Origin: Pseudomonas lini
GTDB lineage: Bacteria > Pseudomonadota > Gammaproteobacteria > Pseudomonadales > Pseudomonadaceae
Assembly (NCBI RefSeq): GCF_964063345.1
Contig: NZ_OZ061318.1
Location: forward strand, 3,100,001-3,164,000
Direction: 5' to 3'
DNA length: 64,000 bases
In this document: one piece after another, positions 50,138 through 60,229 of the stretch
Numbering within the stretch: the stretch's first letter is position 1
How the letters are laid out: each line of letters starts with the position of its first letter
The notes under the pieces: generated by a model
Seen by the model: only the letters and a program-made list of their open reading frames with translations
What the model was told of the DNA's origin: nothing
Database searches by the model: none
Program-made: the position numbers and the translations under genes

Positions 50138-50749
50138 ATGAACAAATTGATCGTGAGTCTGCTGTTGACCGTGGGGATCTCCGGCATTGCCCATGCTGCA
50201 GGTGATGCGACTGCTGGTCAGGCGAAAGCCGCAGTATGTGGCGCCTGTCATGGCCCGGATGGCAATAGCATGGCGCCAAACTTTCCGAAACTGGCAGGTC
50301 AGGGCGAGCGTTATCTGAACAAGCAGCTGCACGACATCAAGTCCGGCAAACGCACGGTACTGGAAATGACCGGCCTGCTGACCAACCTGAACGATCAGGA
50401 CCTGGCTGATATCTCCGCCTGGTTCGCCAGCCAGAAAGGCAGCGTTGGCGCCGCCGACCCGAAAGTCGTGGCTCGCGGTGAAGCACTGTTCCGTGGTGGC
50501 GACCTGGCCAAAGGGCTGCCAGCCTGCACCGGCTGCCACTCTCCAGATGGCAAGGGCAACGCTGCTGCCGGCTTCCCGCATCTGGGTGGCCAACATGCTC
50601 AGTACGTTGGCAAGCAACTGACCGACTTCAGAAAAGAAGAAGGTGGCCGGACCAACGACGGCGATACCAAACCGATGCAGAGCATCGCTAAAAAGCTGAG
50701 CGACGAAGATATCGCCGCCGTCTCCAGCTATATTCAAGGCTTGCACTAA
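50138..50749 (+). CDS. cc4: Diheme cytochrome c4
   Basis: The 203-residue protein has a signal peptide (cleavage near AHA, residue 21) and two cytochrome c halves, with heme sites CGACH (near residue 34) and CTGCH (near 131) and methionines in NSMAPNFPKL and TKPMQSIAKKL. It carries electrons in the periplasm to terminal oxidases. Confidence 0.95.
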   Translation: MNKLIVSLLLTVGISGIAHAAGDATAGQAKAAVCGACHGPDGNSMAPNFPKLAGQGERYLNKQLHDIKSGKRTVLEMTGLLTNLNDQDLADISAWFASQKGSVGAADPKVVARGEALFRGGDLAKGLPACTGCHSPDGKGNAAAGFPHLGGQHAQYVGKQLTDFRKEEGGRTNDGDTKPMQSIAKKLSDEDIAAVSSYIQGLH

Positions 50750-50825
50750 GGCCTGCGATCGAGCGTTGCGAGTGATGTACATCTCTTGCAACGTTAACAC
50801 TCGATTAATCCGTCGATGCAAACAT

Positions 50826-50856
50826 AAAAAGGGTGGCTTTGGCTGCCCTTTTTTGT
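50826..50856 (+). terminator. Terminator after cc4
   Basis: AAAAAGGGTGGC and GCTGCCCTTTTTT pair across a TTTG loop with two G-T pairs. Confidence 0.8.
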
Positions 50857-50946
50857 GGCCGCTGCCGTTACACTACAAACTCAAGCCCGCCAGGATCTGT
50901 CTGAAAACAGGTCGCGCGAGGCGACCCAATTGTCCAGGAGTAAAGC

Positions 50947-51588
50947 ATGCGTAATCTGATCATCAGCGCCGCACTCGTCGCTGCCAGCCTGTTCGGCATG
51001 ACCGCCCAAGCCGCCGAAAAACCTGAAGCGCCCTATGTCGAGCTGAGCAATCCGGTCCCGGTGGCCGCGCCTGGCAAAATCGAAGTCGTGGAGCTGTTCT
51101 GGTACGGCTGCCCGCATTGCTATGCCTTCGAACCCGTCATTAACCCATGGGTTGAAAAGCTGCCTTCCGACGTGAACTTCGTGCGCATCCCGGCCATGTT
51201 TGGCGGCCCTTGGGACGCACACGGCCAGATGTTCCTGACCCTCGAAGCCATGGGCGTCGAAAGCAAGGTTCACGCCGCAGTTTTCGAAGCGATTCAGAAA
51301 GAACACAAGAAACTGACTGACAAAGAAGACATGGCGGACTTCCTGGCAACCCAAGGTGTAGACAAGGACAAGTTCCTGGCCACCTTCGACTCCTTCGCCA
51401 TCAAGGGCCAGATCAACAAGGCCAAAGAACTTGCAAAGAAATATGAAATCACCGGCGTGCCTACCATGATCGTCAACGGCAAGTATCGCTTTGACATCGG
51501 CTCTGCCGGCGGTGCCGAACAAGCGCTGAAACTGGCCGACCAACTGGTAGCCAAAGAGCGAGCGGCAACCAAGGCCGTCGCCAACTAA
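50947..51588 (+). CDS. dsbA: Thiol:disulfide interchange protein DsbA
   Basis: The 213-residue periplasmic protein has a signal peptide (cleavage near AQA, residue 22) and a thioredoxin fold with active site CPHC (Cys55, Cys58) and the cis-proline in GVPTMIV. It oxidises cysteines of exported proteins. CAGGAGTAA precedes the ATG. Confidence 0.96.
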   Translation: MRNLIISAALVAASLFGMTAQAAEKPEAPYVELSNPVPVAAPGKIEVVELFWYGCPHCYAFEPVINPWVEKLPSDVNFVRIPAMFGGPWDAHGQMFLTLEAMGVESKVHAAVFEAIQKEHKKLTDKEDMADFLATQGVDKDKFLATFDSFAIKGQINKAKELAKKYEITGVPTMIVNGKYRFDIGSAGGAEQALKLADQLVAKERAATKAVAN

Positions 51589-51602
51589 GCGCGGCACCTG
51601 CC

Positions 51603-52463
51603 ATGCGCCGCTGGGGAACTGAACGCATCGTTGGCCTGCATCATCCGCGGGTCAACGAGCATCACCTGGAATCGACGGGGTTGCCCGTGGACAGCCGTCT
51701 GCGTTTGCTCAGTTTCAATATCCAGGTCGGTATCAGTACCGAGCGCTACCGGCACTATCTGACCCGCGGCTGGCAGCATCTGTTGCCGCACACCGGGCGT
51801 GCCGACAATCTGCAAAAAATCGGTAATCTGCTGGGCGACTTCGATCTGGTCGCCTTGCAGGAAGCCGATGGCGGCAGCCTGCGATCAGGCTACGTCAATC
51901 AGGTCGAACACCTGGCGCAGCTCGGCGCCTTCCCCTATTGGTATCAACAACTCAATCGCAATCTCGGTCATCTCGGCCAGCACAGCAATGGCGTGCTCAG
52001 CCGCCTGCGCCCGTGGGCGATTGAAGATCATCCGCTGCCGGGGCCCAAGGGTCGCGGGGCCATTCTGGTGCGCTTCGGCGAAGGTCCGGAGGCGCTCGTG
52101 GTGGTGATGATGCATCTGGCGCTGGGCGCTCGCGCCCGAAGCCTGCAACTGGCTTACATCCGCGAGTTGATCGGCGGTTATAAACACCAGGTGCTGATGG
52201 GCGACATGAACACCCATGCCAGTGACTTGCTGCAAAACTCCCCGTTGCGTGATTTAGGCCTGCTCGCGCCGCAACTGGAAGCGACCTTCCCCAGCTGGCG
52301 CCCACAGCGTTGCCTGGACCATATTCTGCTCAGCCCTACCCTGACCCTTGAAAAGGTCGAAGTGCTGGCACAACCCATTTCCGATCACCTGCCGGTCGCG
52401 GTAGAGATTCGTCTGCCGGGTTCGCTCACGGCCGATGCATTGCCCGCGTTGAGTCCTGCCTGA
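51603..52463 (+). CDS. Endonuclease/exonuclease/phosphatase family protein
   Basis: The 286-residue protein has the EEP fold motifs: LLSFNIQVG (Asn), VALQEADGGS (Glu), LMGDMNTH (Asp, Asn) and a final SDHLPVAVEI (Asp-His). The substrate is unknown; nucleic acids, phospholipids and inositol phosphates are handled by the family. No signal peptide is seen. Its stop abuts the ATG of the diguanylate cyclase gene. Confidence 0.9.
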   Translation: MRRWGTERIVGLHHPRVNEHHLESTGLPVDSRLRLLSFNIQVGISTERYRHYLTRGWQHLLPHTGRADNLQKIGNLLGDFDLVALQEADGGSLRSGYVNQVEHLAQLGAFPYWYQQLNRNLGHLGQHSNGVLSRLRPWAIEDHPLPGPKGRGAILVRFGEGPEALVVVMMHLALGARARSLQLAYIRELIGGYKHQVLMGDMNTHASDLLQNSPLRDLGLLAPQLEATFPSWRPQRCLDHILLSPTLTLEKVEVLAQPISDHLPVAVEIRLPGSLTADALPALSPA

Positions 52464-54494
52464 ATGAGCGACGAAGCACAGCGCTGGAAAGAGAAATACC
52501 TCAAAAGCATCGAACAACAGGAAAAGCTGGAACGTCGATGGGACGCCCGGCTCGACCTGCTGCGTCGCGGGCTGGTGCGCAGCACCCTGGCCGCAGAAGG
52601 TACCGATCGCGCCGTTGACCAATGCATGAAGGAAATGCGCGAAGTCGTCCGCACCGATGACATGGACGCCGGCCTGGCTGCCTTGCTGCCGCGCCTGGAA
52701 AAAGCCGTGCTCGACTCCGAGCAGCGCCGGGAAACCCGGGTCGATCAAGTCAGTGCCGCCCTGACGTCGCTGGTCTCTCAGCTGCAAGCGTTGCCGCTGC
52801 CCAGGGAAGTGAGCCGGCCGCTGAAACAATTCGCCAAACAACTGGACGGACGCGTAAGTCAGGCTCGCGAAATCCCGTTGCTGCTCAGCGAACTGAGCGG
52901 CTTGCAGGGCAAAGCCTTGAACCTGCTGGAGAACCCTGCCGAACCTGATCGACCGGGTTTCCTGCAGCGGTTGTTCGGTAGGGAAACGGAAGAGACCGCG
53001 CAACAGGTCGCTGTCCCCGAATCGCAAATGCCTGCTCCGCAACCTGTCGAACCGGTTGCAGCATCGGCCGAGTCCCCACAACCGATGGCCAATCTCACGC
53101 CAGCCATCGATAAGCCGCAAGTGGTGTTGCCAACCATAGAAACCGCCCTGCCCGCCGCCGCGCACCCTGAGCCAGCGCAAATTCAGGCGCCAACATCAAT
53201 GGCGCCTGCGGCTGAAGTCGTGGCGTTTGTCCCGCCCGTCCTTGAGCCCGAAGCTACGAGCAGCCAGATCCCGGAGTTACAAACCCGACCGAATGTCGAG
53301 CAACCACAAGAGCCGGTTCCATCGATCGCCCTACCGGCTACTCAGGCTCCATCGGCAATCAATCCTGATGAACTGACCCCGATGGCCATCGACCCAGAGC
53401 CGTCCGAGCACGATATTCTGTATGCCCTGCCAGACTCGCCTGAGCCGTCCTACAGCTCCGTCGCCAAGCACATCGAAGACACGCTGCTGGGCCTTCTCGA
53501 TGACTTGGCGTTGCCCGAGCGCCATCGTCCGCAAGCCGAGGCGATGCGCGATCGCCTTCAAAATGGCTTGAACTGGTACGAGTTGCTACCGATCCTCGAT
53601 GATCTTGCAACGTTAATGCTGGCGATCACCGACAGTGGCCAGCACGAATTCGAAGCGTATTTGCAGCAACTCAACGAACGCCTTGAGTCATTCCAGAGCA
53701 ATCTGCAAGCGGCGAGCGACGGCCACGCCGACAACCGCTCGGCTGCGCGGGAGATGGACACGCAGATTCGCGAGCAAGTCGACGGCTTGCAAAACAGCAT
53801 GCAGGAAGCGGCAGACCTTGATGATCTCAAGCATGTGCTGGAAAACCATCTCGAAGGCCTGCTCGGCACCATGGACCAACACCAAAAGCAGCGCGACGAG
53901 CGTGAACAGGAAGTAGCTGCCCGCCTGCAAAGCCTGGCCGAAAGGGTTGCCCACATGGAGCAGGAAGCCCTGGGCTACCGCGAGCATCTCGAAGAGCAGC
54001 GCCAGAAGGCCTTGATCGATCCGTTGACCTGCCTGCCGAATCGAGCAGCCTGGAGCGAGCGCCTGGAGCATGAAATCGGTCAATGGCAACAACATGGCAA
54101 TACCCTGTTGCTGGCAATGCTCGACCTCGACCATTTCAAACGCATCAATGACAACTATGGCCATCTGGCGGGTGACAAGGTGCTGAAAATCATCGCCAGC
54201 GTGCTACGTAAGCGTCTGCGCGGGACTGATTTTATTGCCAGGTTCGGTGGTGAGGAGTTTGTACTGTTGATGCCTGCCACAGTGCCGGCTGTGGGCGCGA
54301 AACTTCTGGAAACCTTGCGCGCATCAATCGAAGCCTGCCCGTTCCACTTCAAGGGCGAGCGAGTCACCATCACCATTTCCATGGGGCTGACCGCCTTCAG
54401 ATCGGGCGAACATAGCGATCTGGTACTTAAAAGAGCCGATCAGGCGCTATATCGGGCGAAAAATAATGGCCGGAATCGAGTAGAACTGGGCTGA
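52464..54494 (+). CDS. dgcH: Diguanylate cyclase (DgcH-like)
   Basis: The 676-residue protein has an N-terminal helical domain (1-about 170), a proline/alanine/glutamate-rich linker (about 185-320), a coiled-coil region (about 335-500) and a C-terminal GGDEF domain. The active site is GGEEF (595-599). The inhibitory I-site RGTD sits exactly five residues before it, so product inhibition is expected. It makes cyclic-di-GMP. It is soluble by sequence. It matches PA5487 from memory of context. Confidence 0.92.
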   Translation: MSDEAQRWKEKYLKSIEQQEKLERRWDARLDLLRRGLVRSTLAAEGTDRAVDQCMKEMREVVRTDDMDAGLAALLPRLEKAVLDSEQRRETRVDQVSAALTSLVSQLQALPLPREVSRPLKQFAKQLDGRVSQAREIPLLLSELSGLQGKALNLLENPAEPDRPGFLQRLFGRETEETAQQVAVPESQMPAPQPVEPVAASAESPQPMANLTPAIDKPQVVLPTIETALPAAAHPEPAQIQAPTSMAPAAEVVAFVPPVLEPEATSSQIPELQTRPNVEQPQEPVPSIALPATQAPSAINPDELTPMAIDPEPSEHDILYALPDSPEPSYSSVAKHIEDTLLGLLDDLALPERHRPQAEAMRDRLQNGLNWYELLPILDDLATLMLAITDSGQHEFEAYLQQLNERLESFQSNLQAASDGHADNRSAAREMDTQIREQVDGLQNSMQEAADLDDLKHVLENHLEGLLGTMDQHQKQRDEREQEVAARLQSLAERVAHMEQEALGYREHLEEQRQKALIDPLTCLPNRAAWSERLEHEIGQWQQHGNTLLLAMLDLDHFKRINDNYGHLAGDKVLKIIASVLRKRLRGTDFIARFGGEEFVLLMPATVPAVGAKLLETLRASIEACPFHFKGERVTITISMGLTAFRSGEHSDLVLKRADQALYRAKNNGRNRVELG

Positions 54495-54599
54495 CTGCCA
54501 ATTGTTCCATTTTGTTTAAAACAGCATTTTTTGCCATCTGCGCGCAAGGCAATACCGTTACACTGTTGCATTATTGTCTTGCGTGTACTGCCTCCCGCC

Positions 54600-55379
54600 A
54601 TGAAATGTCTTGTTCTTATTGCGTCGCTGCTTCTATTAGCCGGTTGTGCCAGCGGCCCCCGAATTGATACCAGCCACCCTTCGGCCAATCACGACAGTCG
54701 TATCCAGTTCGTGGTGATGCATTACACCTCCGCATCCCTGGAGACCTCGCTGCAATTGCTGACCCATGGCGAGGTCAGCAGCCATTACCTGATTAGCGAC
54801 GACAAGCGCGCCACTATTTATAAGCTGATGGATGAAAATTTCCGGGCCTGGCACGCTGGCGAAAGCGAATGGCAAGGCCGGACCTGGCTGAACTCCAGTT
54901 CCATTGGTATCGAGATCGTTAATCAGGGCTTTGAGGACACCCCGAACGGGCGTCTCTGGTATCCCTACAGCGAAGCCCAGATTCAGTCGATGATCTTCCT
55001 GCTCAAGGACATCAGTAAGCGCCAAGGGATCAGCCCTCGCCATATCATTGGTCATAGCGACATCGCACCGATGCGCAAGCTCGACCCCGGCCCGCTGTTT
55101 CCCTGGAAGCGCCTGGCTGCCGAAGGCTTGGGGATCTGGCCGAACGAGCAGGCCGTGGCGCGGCAGCAAGCGCAGTTCGCCGTGCAACTGCCAAGCATCA
55201 GTTGGTTTCAGGGACAGCTTGCCCGCGTAGGCTATGCCACGCCGCAAACCGGCGAACTGGATGTAGAGACACGCAATGTACTGGCAGCCTTTCAGCTGCA
55301 TTTTCGCCCTTCCCGTTTCGACGGTACACCGGACGCACAAACCGCGGCGATTCTTCAGGTGTTGAATCAGACAAAATAA
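54600..55379 (+). CDS. Lipoprotein N-acetylmuramoyl-L-alanine amidase (AmpDh2/3-like)
   Basis: The 259-residue product has the lipobox LLLAGC (Cys16). Its Amidase_2 domain carries zinc and catalytic residues in QFVVMHYTSASL (His), IGHSDIAPMRKLDPGPLFPW (His, Asp) and SSSIGIEIVNQG (Glu). A C-terminal peptidoglycan-binding domain follows (residues about 200-255). It cleaves cell-wall amide bonds, and in P. aeruginosa AmpDh2/3 also affect ampC induction. ATG at 54600 is chosen for the signal peptide. Confidence 0.9.
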   Translation: MKCLVLIASLLLLAGCASGPRIDTSHPSANHDSRIQFVVMHYTSASLETSLQLLTHGEVSSHYLISDDKRATIYKLMDENFRAWHAGESEWQGRTWLNSSSIGIEIVNQGFEDTPNGRLWYPYSEAQIQSMIFLLKDISKRQGISPRHIIGHSDIAPMRKLDPGPLFPWKRLAAEGLGIWPNEQAVARQQAQFAVQLPSISWFQGQLARVGYATPQTGELDVETRNVLAAFQLHFRPSRFDGTPDAQTAAILQVLNQTK

Positions 55380-55452
55380 TGACGCCCGCCCGACGGTCAG
55401 CGCTTTTTCCAAATCAGCAGCTATAACTCATTGGTAATCCTTCGGATATTCC

Positions 55453-57069
55453 ATGATGCCTGCTGCTCGGGAGAGACTGCATAGCTGGTTCTATCGCCCT
55501 TGGTTTTTGGCGATGCTGGCTACTGCCTTGAGCGCAACGCTTCTGACAGTCGGCAGTTTGTTCGTGGCGATGAATCAAGTCGAGCACAACGAAAGCCAGG
55601 AAATGAACGCCCAGGGAGAACGCTTTCTGGTCCGCCTGGAACAGCTGTTCGGGCAGTTGCGCGAAAGCCTCGATGACTTGGAAGCCCAGCCGCTGCGAGG
55701 CTGCGATGACGAAATGATCGCCACCCTGCAGCAGGTCAGTTTCAATTACCGCTTCGTTTATGAAGCCGCTTATATGGACACTTCGCGAACCTGCTCCAAC
55801 CGCCCCCGCCAGGAAGGGGTATCGCTGATCCGACCGCCGGACATCAAGGGCCCCACCTACAGCTATTGGCTGAACACCACCACCGAACCTGATGAGAACC
55901 GCGCCGCACTGATGCTTGGGCGTGGCAATTTCCGGGTGGCGACGTCGCGCGGACATTTGACCGACATGGTCGATCTGTCTGCGGGGAGCAGCCTGTTGGT
56001 GGTGCTTGACCACGGCACCCGGGCGATTCCGGTACTCGGTGTCGCGCAGCCCTGGCCCCCCGCGGAACCCTGGCCCCCGAAAAGCCCCGATGCGCTGCAA
56101 GTCACCCATACCCGCCTGATTTACCGAATGCCCACTAACACCCCCGAATACCAACTGGTACTGATCACCCCACGCACAGGAATGCATGTACCGGCGGTAT
56201 GGTGGTGGCTACTGCCGGCCAGCCTGGCGCTGAGTGCCTGTGTAGGGATTCTGGTGTTTTTGCTGGTACGCCAGCGTCAGTCGCTGGATGCCGAACTGCA
56301 AGGCGCCATGCGGCGAGGCGAGCTACAGGTGTTGTATCAACCGATCTTCGACCTCGACAGCCGCAACTGCGTCGGTGCCGAAGCCCTACTGCGCTGGCGA
56401 AGACCGGACGGCACGCTGACCAGCCCCGACCTGTTCATTCCGATGGCGGAGAATACCGGCCAGATCCGCCAGATGACCGACTTCGTATTGCAGCGCCTGC
56501 TGGAACAGCTCGGCCAACTGTTGCGGTCCAATCCGCAGCTGTACATCTCGGTCAACCTGGCGGCCTGCGATGTCATGGTGCCGCGTATCGGTCAGGTGAT
56601 GGCCCGTCTGCTGAGTGTGCATCGGGTGGCGGCCAGGCAGATTGCTTTTGAGGTGACCGAACGCGGATTGGTCGATGTGGTGGTGGCCAGAGAAAACCTG
56701 CAAGCCCTGCGGGATGTCGGGCATCAGGTGCTGATCGACGACTTTGGCACCGGTTATTGCAGCCTCGCCTACCTGCAAACCCTACCGGTGGACTGCCTGA
56801 AAATCGACAAGGCGTTTATCGACGCACTGGGCCATGATGCCGCCAGCAGCGGCGTGGCACCGCACATCATTCGCATGGCTCAGGCCCTGCAACTCAAGGT
56901 GATTGCAGAAGGCATCGAACATGAAGCCCAAGCGGTGTTTCTGAGCAGCGAAGGGGTAAAGTTTGGCCAGGGTTGGTTGTTCGCCCACGCACTGAGCGCC
57001 GTGCAGTTCATCGAACTGATTACCCGTGGCCGCCGACTGAGCACGCGACGCCTGGACGACGAAGCCTGA
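55453..57069 (+). CDS. CSS-motif EAL-domain cyclic-di-GMP phosphodiesterase
   Basis: The 538-residue protein has an N-terminal helix (16-38), a periplasmic sensor domain (about 40-245, with cysteines in GCDDEM and RTCSN, the CSS-motif pattern) and a second helix (about 250-275). A full EAL domain follows (EALLRW, VNLAACDV, FEVTERGL, DDFGTGYCSLAYL, KIDKAFID and EGIEHEAQ). All catalytic residues look present, so it should degrade cyclic-di-GMP, perhaps in response to periplasmic redox state. It is convergent with kinB. Confidence 0.92.
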   Translation: MMPAARERLHSWFYRPWFLAMLATALSATLLTVGSLFVAMNQVEHNESQEMNAQGERFLVRLEQLFGQLRESLDDLEAQPLRGCDDEMIATLQQVSFNYRFVYEAAYMDTSRTCSNRPRQEGVSLIRPPDIKGPTYSYWLNTTTEPDENRAALMLGRGNFRVATSRGHLTDMVDLSAGSSLLVVLDHGTRAIPVLGVAQPWPPAEPWPPKSPDALQVTHTRLIYRMPTNTPEYQLVLITPRTGMHVPAVWWWLLPASLALSACVGILVFLLVRQRQSLDAELQGAMRRGELQVLYQPIFDLDSRNCVGAEALLRWRRPDGTLTSPDLFIPMAENTGQIRQMTDFVLQRLLEQLGQLLRSNPQLYISVNLAACDVMVPRIGQVMARLLSVHRVAARQIAFEVTERGLVDVVVARENLQALRDVGHQVLIDDFGTGYCSLAYLQTLPVDCLKIDKAFIDALGHDAASSGVAPHIIRMAQALQLKVIAEGIEHEAQAVFLSSEGVKFGQGWLFAHALSAVQFIELITRGRRLSTRRLDDEA

Positions 57070-57081
57070 GAGGGCTCCGGT

Positions 57082-58872
57082 TTATATCGCCAGTGCCATG
57101 TAGAACTGCGTCCCCTGCCCCGGCCGCGAATAGACACCCATCCGCCCGCCGTGCAGCTGCACGATTTCCTTGCACAGCGCCAGACCAAGCCCGGCACCGC
57201 CCTTTTTGCGGCCGACCTGAACAAAGGGCTCGAAGATCCGTCCCTGCTGGCCGTAGGCAATGCCTTCGCCATTGTCCTCGACACTGATAATCATCCGCTC
57301 CCCATGGCGCCGGGCCTGCAAACGGATCAGTCCGTCATGAGAGGTATGGCGCAAGGCGTTGTCGATCAGGTTGTCGAGCACCCGCTCCAGTTGCGCCTGA
57401 TCGGCTTGTAGCCGCGGTAATGGTCCCTGCACTTCCACCAGCAGCTCAATGCCCTTCTCCTGCGCCGAGCCGGCAAAGCGTATCTGGGCCTGATCCAGCA
57501 AGTCTTCGATGGAGCACGGTGCCAGCGTGAGTTTTTGCAGGCCGTTTTGATAGCGAGAGAAATTCAGCAGGTCGTTGATCAACTGCATCAGGCGCTGCAT
57601 TTCTTCGTTGACGGTGTCCAGCAGGTCGGCTTCGCGGGAGTCTGCGGCAAAATGCGTCCGCTCGCGGAACAGGCCGAATGCCATGTGCATGCCGGTAACT
57701 GGTGTGCGCAACTCATGGGAGGCGCGCAAGACAAATTCGCTGCGTACCCTTTCGAAAGCACGCTGTTCGGTGACGTCGTGCAACACCATCACGGCGCCGA
57801 GAATATGACCTTCGGTATGGCTGACCGGCGTCAGGCTATACGTCAGCAATCGCGACTCGCCATCGACCTCGATACTCAGGTCGTCCGGCGCCTGCTCCAG
57901 AGTGCCGCCGCGCAACACCAACTGCAGCTGTTCATCCAGTTCGGGACGCCCAAGCGCTGTGCCCAGCCCTTGGCCGAGACGCTCGGTGTCCCAGCCTAGC
58001 TGGCGCTGAGCCACCGGGTTGAGGTGCTCGAGATGACCTTGACGATCGATAATCAGCAAACCGTCGTCGATGCTGTCGAGCACCGCTTGCAAACGTTGCT
58101 GGCCGGCGAGCAGCTCGTCGATATTGGTCGCCTGGTGCTCACGCAAGGCCTCGGCCATGATTCCGAACCGCCGGGTCAACTGGTTCAGTTCCACTGCGGA
58201 AGAAATCGGCAGGGTCACTTCGAAATTGCCCTGGCCGATGTTGTCAGCTGCCTGCACCAGAGCCTCGATCGGAGCCCCGAACCTCCGGGCGATCGCATGG
58301 GCGGTAATGAACCCGATAAACAACACCGCCACCCCGACCAATCCAAGCAGACCGGCAATTAACAGTGCCCGCTCTCGGGCCTTGCGTTCGATCTCAGTGA
58401 TGTTTTCCAGCGCGCGCTTCTGTTCAGAGATCAAACCGTTTCGCAAGGCATTGAATTTTTCCGTGAGATCCCCGTCATCACTGACTACCTGTACCGGAAC
58501 GCGGGAAAGATCAAAGGCCTGCAGTAAGCTCTGATAATCAGCCTTGGCCTTTCTGAAACCATACGGGGCTCCCTCGCTGGACGGCTCGCGAGCAATGCCT
58601 TGGTCAAGCAATTCGAGGGAATGCTGCCTGGAGGCCTCGAACTCCGCAGGGTCAGGGTTCTGACCAAGCACGATAATCAGCTGATCACCCAGGCTCTGAC
58701 GCAGCTTCAATCCCAGATCCAGCGTGACGAAGTTGTCACGGATCAGCGCTTCCTGAGTCCCTGCCATCTGCATCACACTGACCAGCCCGAGCAAGAGCCC
58801 AAGCAGCGCCACGGTAATCAGTGCGGAAATACTCAGAAACAGCCGGGTGCGCAACGTCATCGCCAGTTTCAT
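57082..58872 (-). CDS. kinB: Alginate-related sensor kinase KinB
   Basis: The 596-residue inner-membrane kinase has transmembrane helices at about 12-33 and 168-190, a periplasmic domain between, HAMP, a PAS domain (about 265-380), HisKA with SHELRTPVT, and HATPase with NLIDNALRHT, DNGEGI and GAGLGL. It is the partner of AlgB. In P. aeruginosa it acts mainly as an AlgB phosphatase and controls alginate. It is 10 bases downstream of algB. Confidence 0.95.
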   Translation of the reverse strand: MKLAMTLRTRLFLSISALITVALLGLLLGLVSVMQMAGTQEALIRDNFVTLDLGLKLRQSLGDQLIIVLGQNPDPAEFEASRQHSLELLDQGIAREPSSEGAPYGFRKAKADYQSLLQAFDLSRVPVQVVSDDGDLTEKFNALRNGLISEQKRALENITEIERKARERALLIAGLLGLVGVAVLFIGFITAHAIARRFGAPIEALVQAADNIGQGNFEVTLPISSAVELNQLTRRFGIMAEALREHQATNIDELLAGQQRLQAVLDSIDDGLLIIDRQGHLEHLNPVAQRQLGWDTERLGQGLGTALGRPELDEQLQLVLRGGTLEQAPDDLSIEVDGESRLLTYSLTPVSHTEGHILGAVMVLHDVTEQRAFERVRSEFVLRASHELRTPVTGMHMAFGLFRERTHFAADSREADLLDTVNEEMQRLMQLINDLLNFSRYQNGLQKLTLAPCSIEDLLDQAQIRFAGSAQEKGIELLVEVQGPLPRLQADQAQLERVLDNLIDNALRHTSHDGLIRLQARRHGERMIISVEDNGEGIAYGQQGRIFEPFVQVGRKKGGAGLGLALCKEIVQLHGGRMGVYSRPGQGTQFYMALAI

Positions 58873-58882
58873 CGATTACGAC

Positions 58883-60229
58883 TCACAGGTTGTACTGCTT
58901 GCGTTTGCGGTACAGGGTCGAGGCATCGATACCCAAGGTCTTGGCCGCCTGATCCAGTGTGTCGGCCGTGGCGAGGACCGCGCCAATGTGAGCTTTCTCC
59001 AACTCATCCAGGCTCAACGCAGCACCAATGCGCGGCGTGTGGTTGGCCGGGGCCTCAGCCATGCCCAAGTGGCTGAGTTCTACCCGCTCCTGCGGACAAA
59101 TAATGCTCGCGCGCTCCACCACGTTGCGCAGCTCGCGAATGTTGCCCGGCCAGCGGTAGCTGAGCAGCGCTTCGCGGGCCTCGTCGCTGAAACACCGGGC
59201 CGGACGCGAGTATTCCTTGACGAAGCGCGCCAGGAAGCGGTCTGCAAGGTTCAGAATGTCTTCCCTGCGCTCGCGAAGCGGCGGCAGGTGCAAGGTGATG
59301 ACGTTCAGGCGATAGAGCAAGTCTTCACGAAAACGACCATCGCGAACCATGTCTTCCAGGTTGAGGTTAGTGGCTGCGAGGATTCGCACGTCAGCGCGAC
59401 GGGTTACCGGGTCGCCCACGCGTTCGTATTCCTTGTCTTGAATGAAACGCAGCAATTTTGGCTGCAATGCCAGGGGAAAATCGCCGATCTCGTCGAGAAA
59501 CAACGTTCCGCCGTCGGCCTGGTTGACGCGACCCAAAGTACTTTCGCTGGCACCGGTAAAGGCGCCCCGGCTGTGGCCGAAAAGCTCGCTGTCCATCAAC
59601 TCTGCTGTCAGGGATGGGCAGTTAATGGTGACGCAAGATTTCTTCTGGCGTTTGCTCCAGCCGTGAATCGCCTGGGACAGTTCACCTTTACCGGTGCCGG
59701 ATTCGCCGAGAATCAGGATGTTGGCGTCGGTACTGGCAACCTGGCGTGCGGTTTCGAGCACCACTTTCATGGCCGGACTGTGGGAATCCAGGCCCTCCTT
59801 GGGTTTGCGCACTTCACCTTCGAGGGCTTCCAGGCGCGCCGAGAGTTGCCGAACTTCCAGCTGTTTGGCAGTGGCCAGACGCAACTGGTCGGGGCTGCAA
59901 GGTTTGACCAGATAGTCGGCAGCACCGGCCTGAATCGCATCCACGGCAGTGTCCACGGCCGAGTGAGCAGTAACGATCACCACCCGCATCCAGGGTGCCT
60001 GGATGCGCATTTGGGCCAGCACATCGAGCCCATTGTCTTCACCCAGGCGCAAATCGAGGAAGCACAGATCGAAAACCTGGCGCTGCAACAAGGCTTCGGC
60101 CTGAGCAGCGCTGGTCGCGGTGGCCACGCTGTAGCCTTCGTCTTCGAGGCAATAGCGAAAGGTTCGAAGGATGGCGGATTCATCATCCACCAGCAGAATG
60201 CGGCCTTGATGCTCAGTGGCTGATTCCAT
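58883..60229 (-). CDS. algB: NtrC-type response regulator AlgB
   Basis: The 448-residue regulator has a receiver domain (phosphorylated Asp59 in CFLDLRLGED) and an AAA+ domain with Walker A GESGTGKGE and the sigma-54 contact loop GAFTGA. A Fis-type helix-turn-helix lies near the C-terminus (LGIDASTLYRKRKQY). It activates alginate and other envelope genes. The GAFTGA loop means it can in principle drive sigma-54 promoters, and one lies 350 bases upstream. Confidence 0.95.
   Translation of the reverse strand: MESATEHQGRILLVDDESAILRTFRYCLEDEGYSVATATSAAQAEALLQRQVFDLCFLDLRLGEDNGLDVLAQMRIQAPWMRVVIVTAHSAVDTAVDAIQAGAADYLVKPCSPDQLRLATAKQLEVRQLSARLEALEGEVRKPKEGLDSHSPAMKVVLETARQVASTDANILILGESGTGKGELSQAIHGWSKRQKKSCVTINCPSLTAELMDSELFGHSRGAFTGASESTLGRVNQADGGTLFLDEIGDFPLALQPKLLRFIQDKEYERVGDPVTRRADVRILAATNLNLEDMVRDGRFREDLLYRLNVITLHLPPLRERREDILNLADRFLARFVKEYSRPARCFSDEAREALLSYRWPGNIRELRNVVERASIICPQERVELSHLGMAEAPANHTPRIGAALSLDELEKAHIGAVLATADTLDQAAKTLGIDASTLYRKRKQYNL

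Noticed and set aside
58847..60223. 458-codon plus-strand frame opposite algB
   Set aside because: Shadow of algB, whose receiver and AAA+ motifs are clear.
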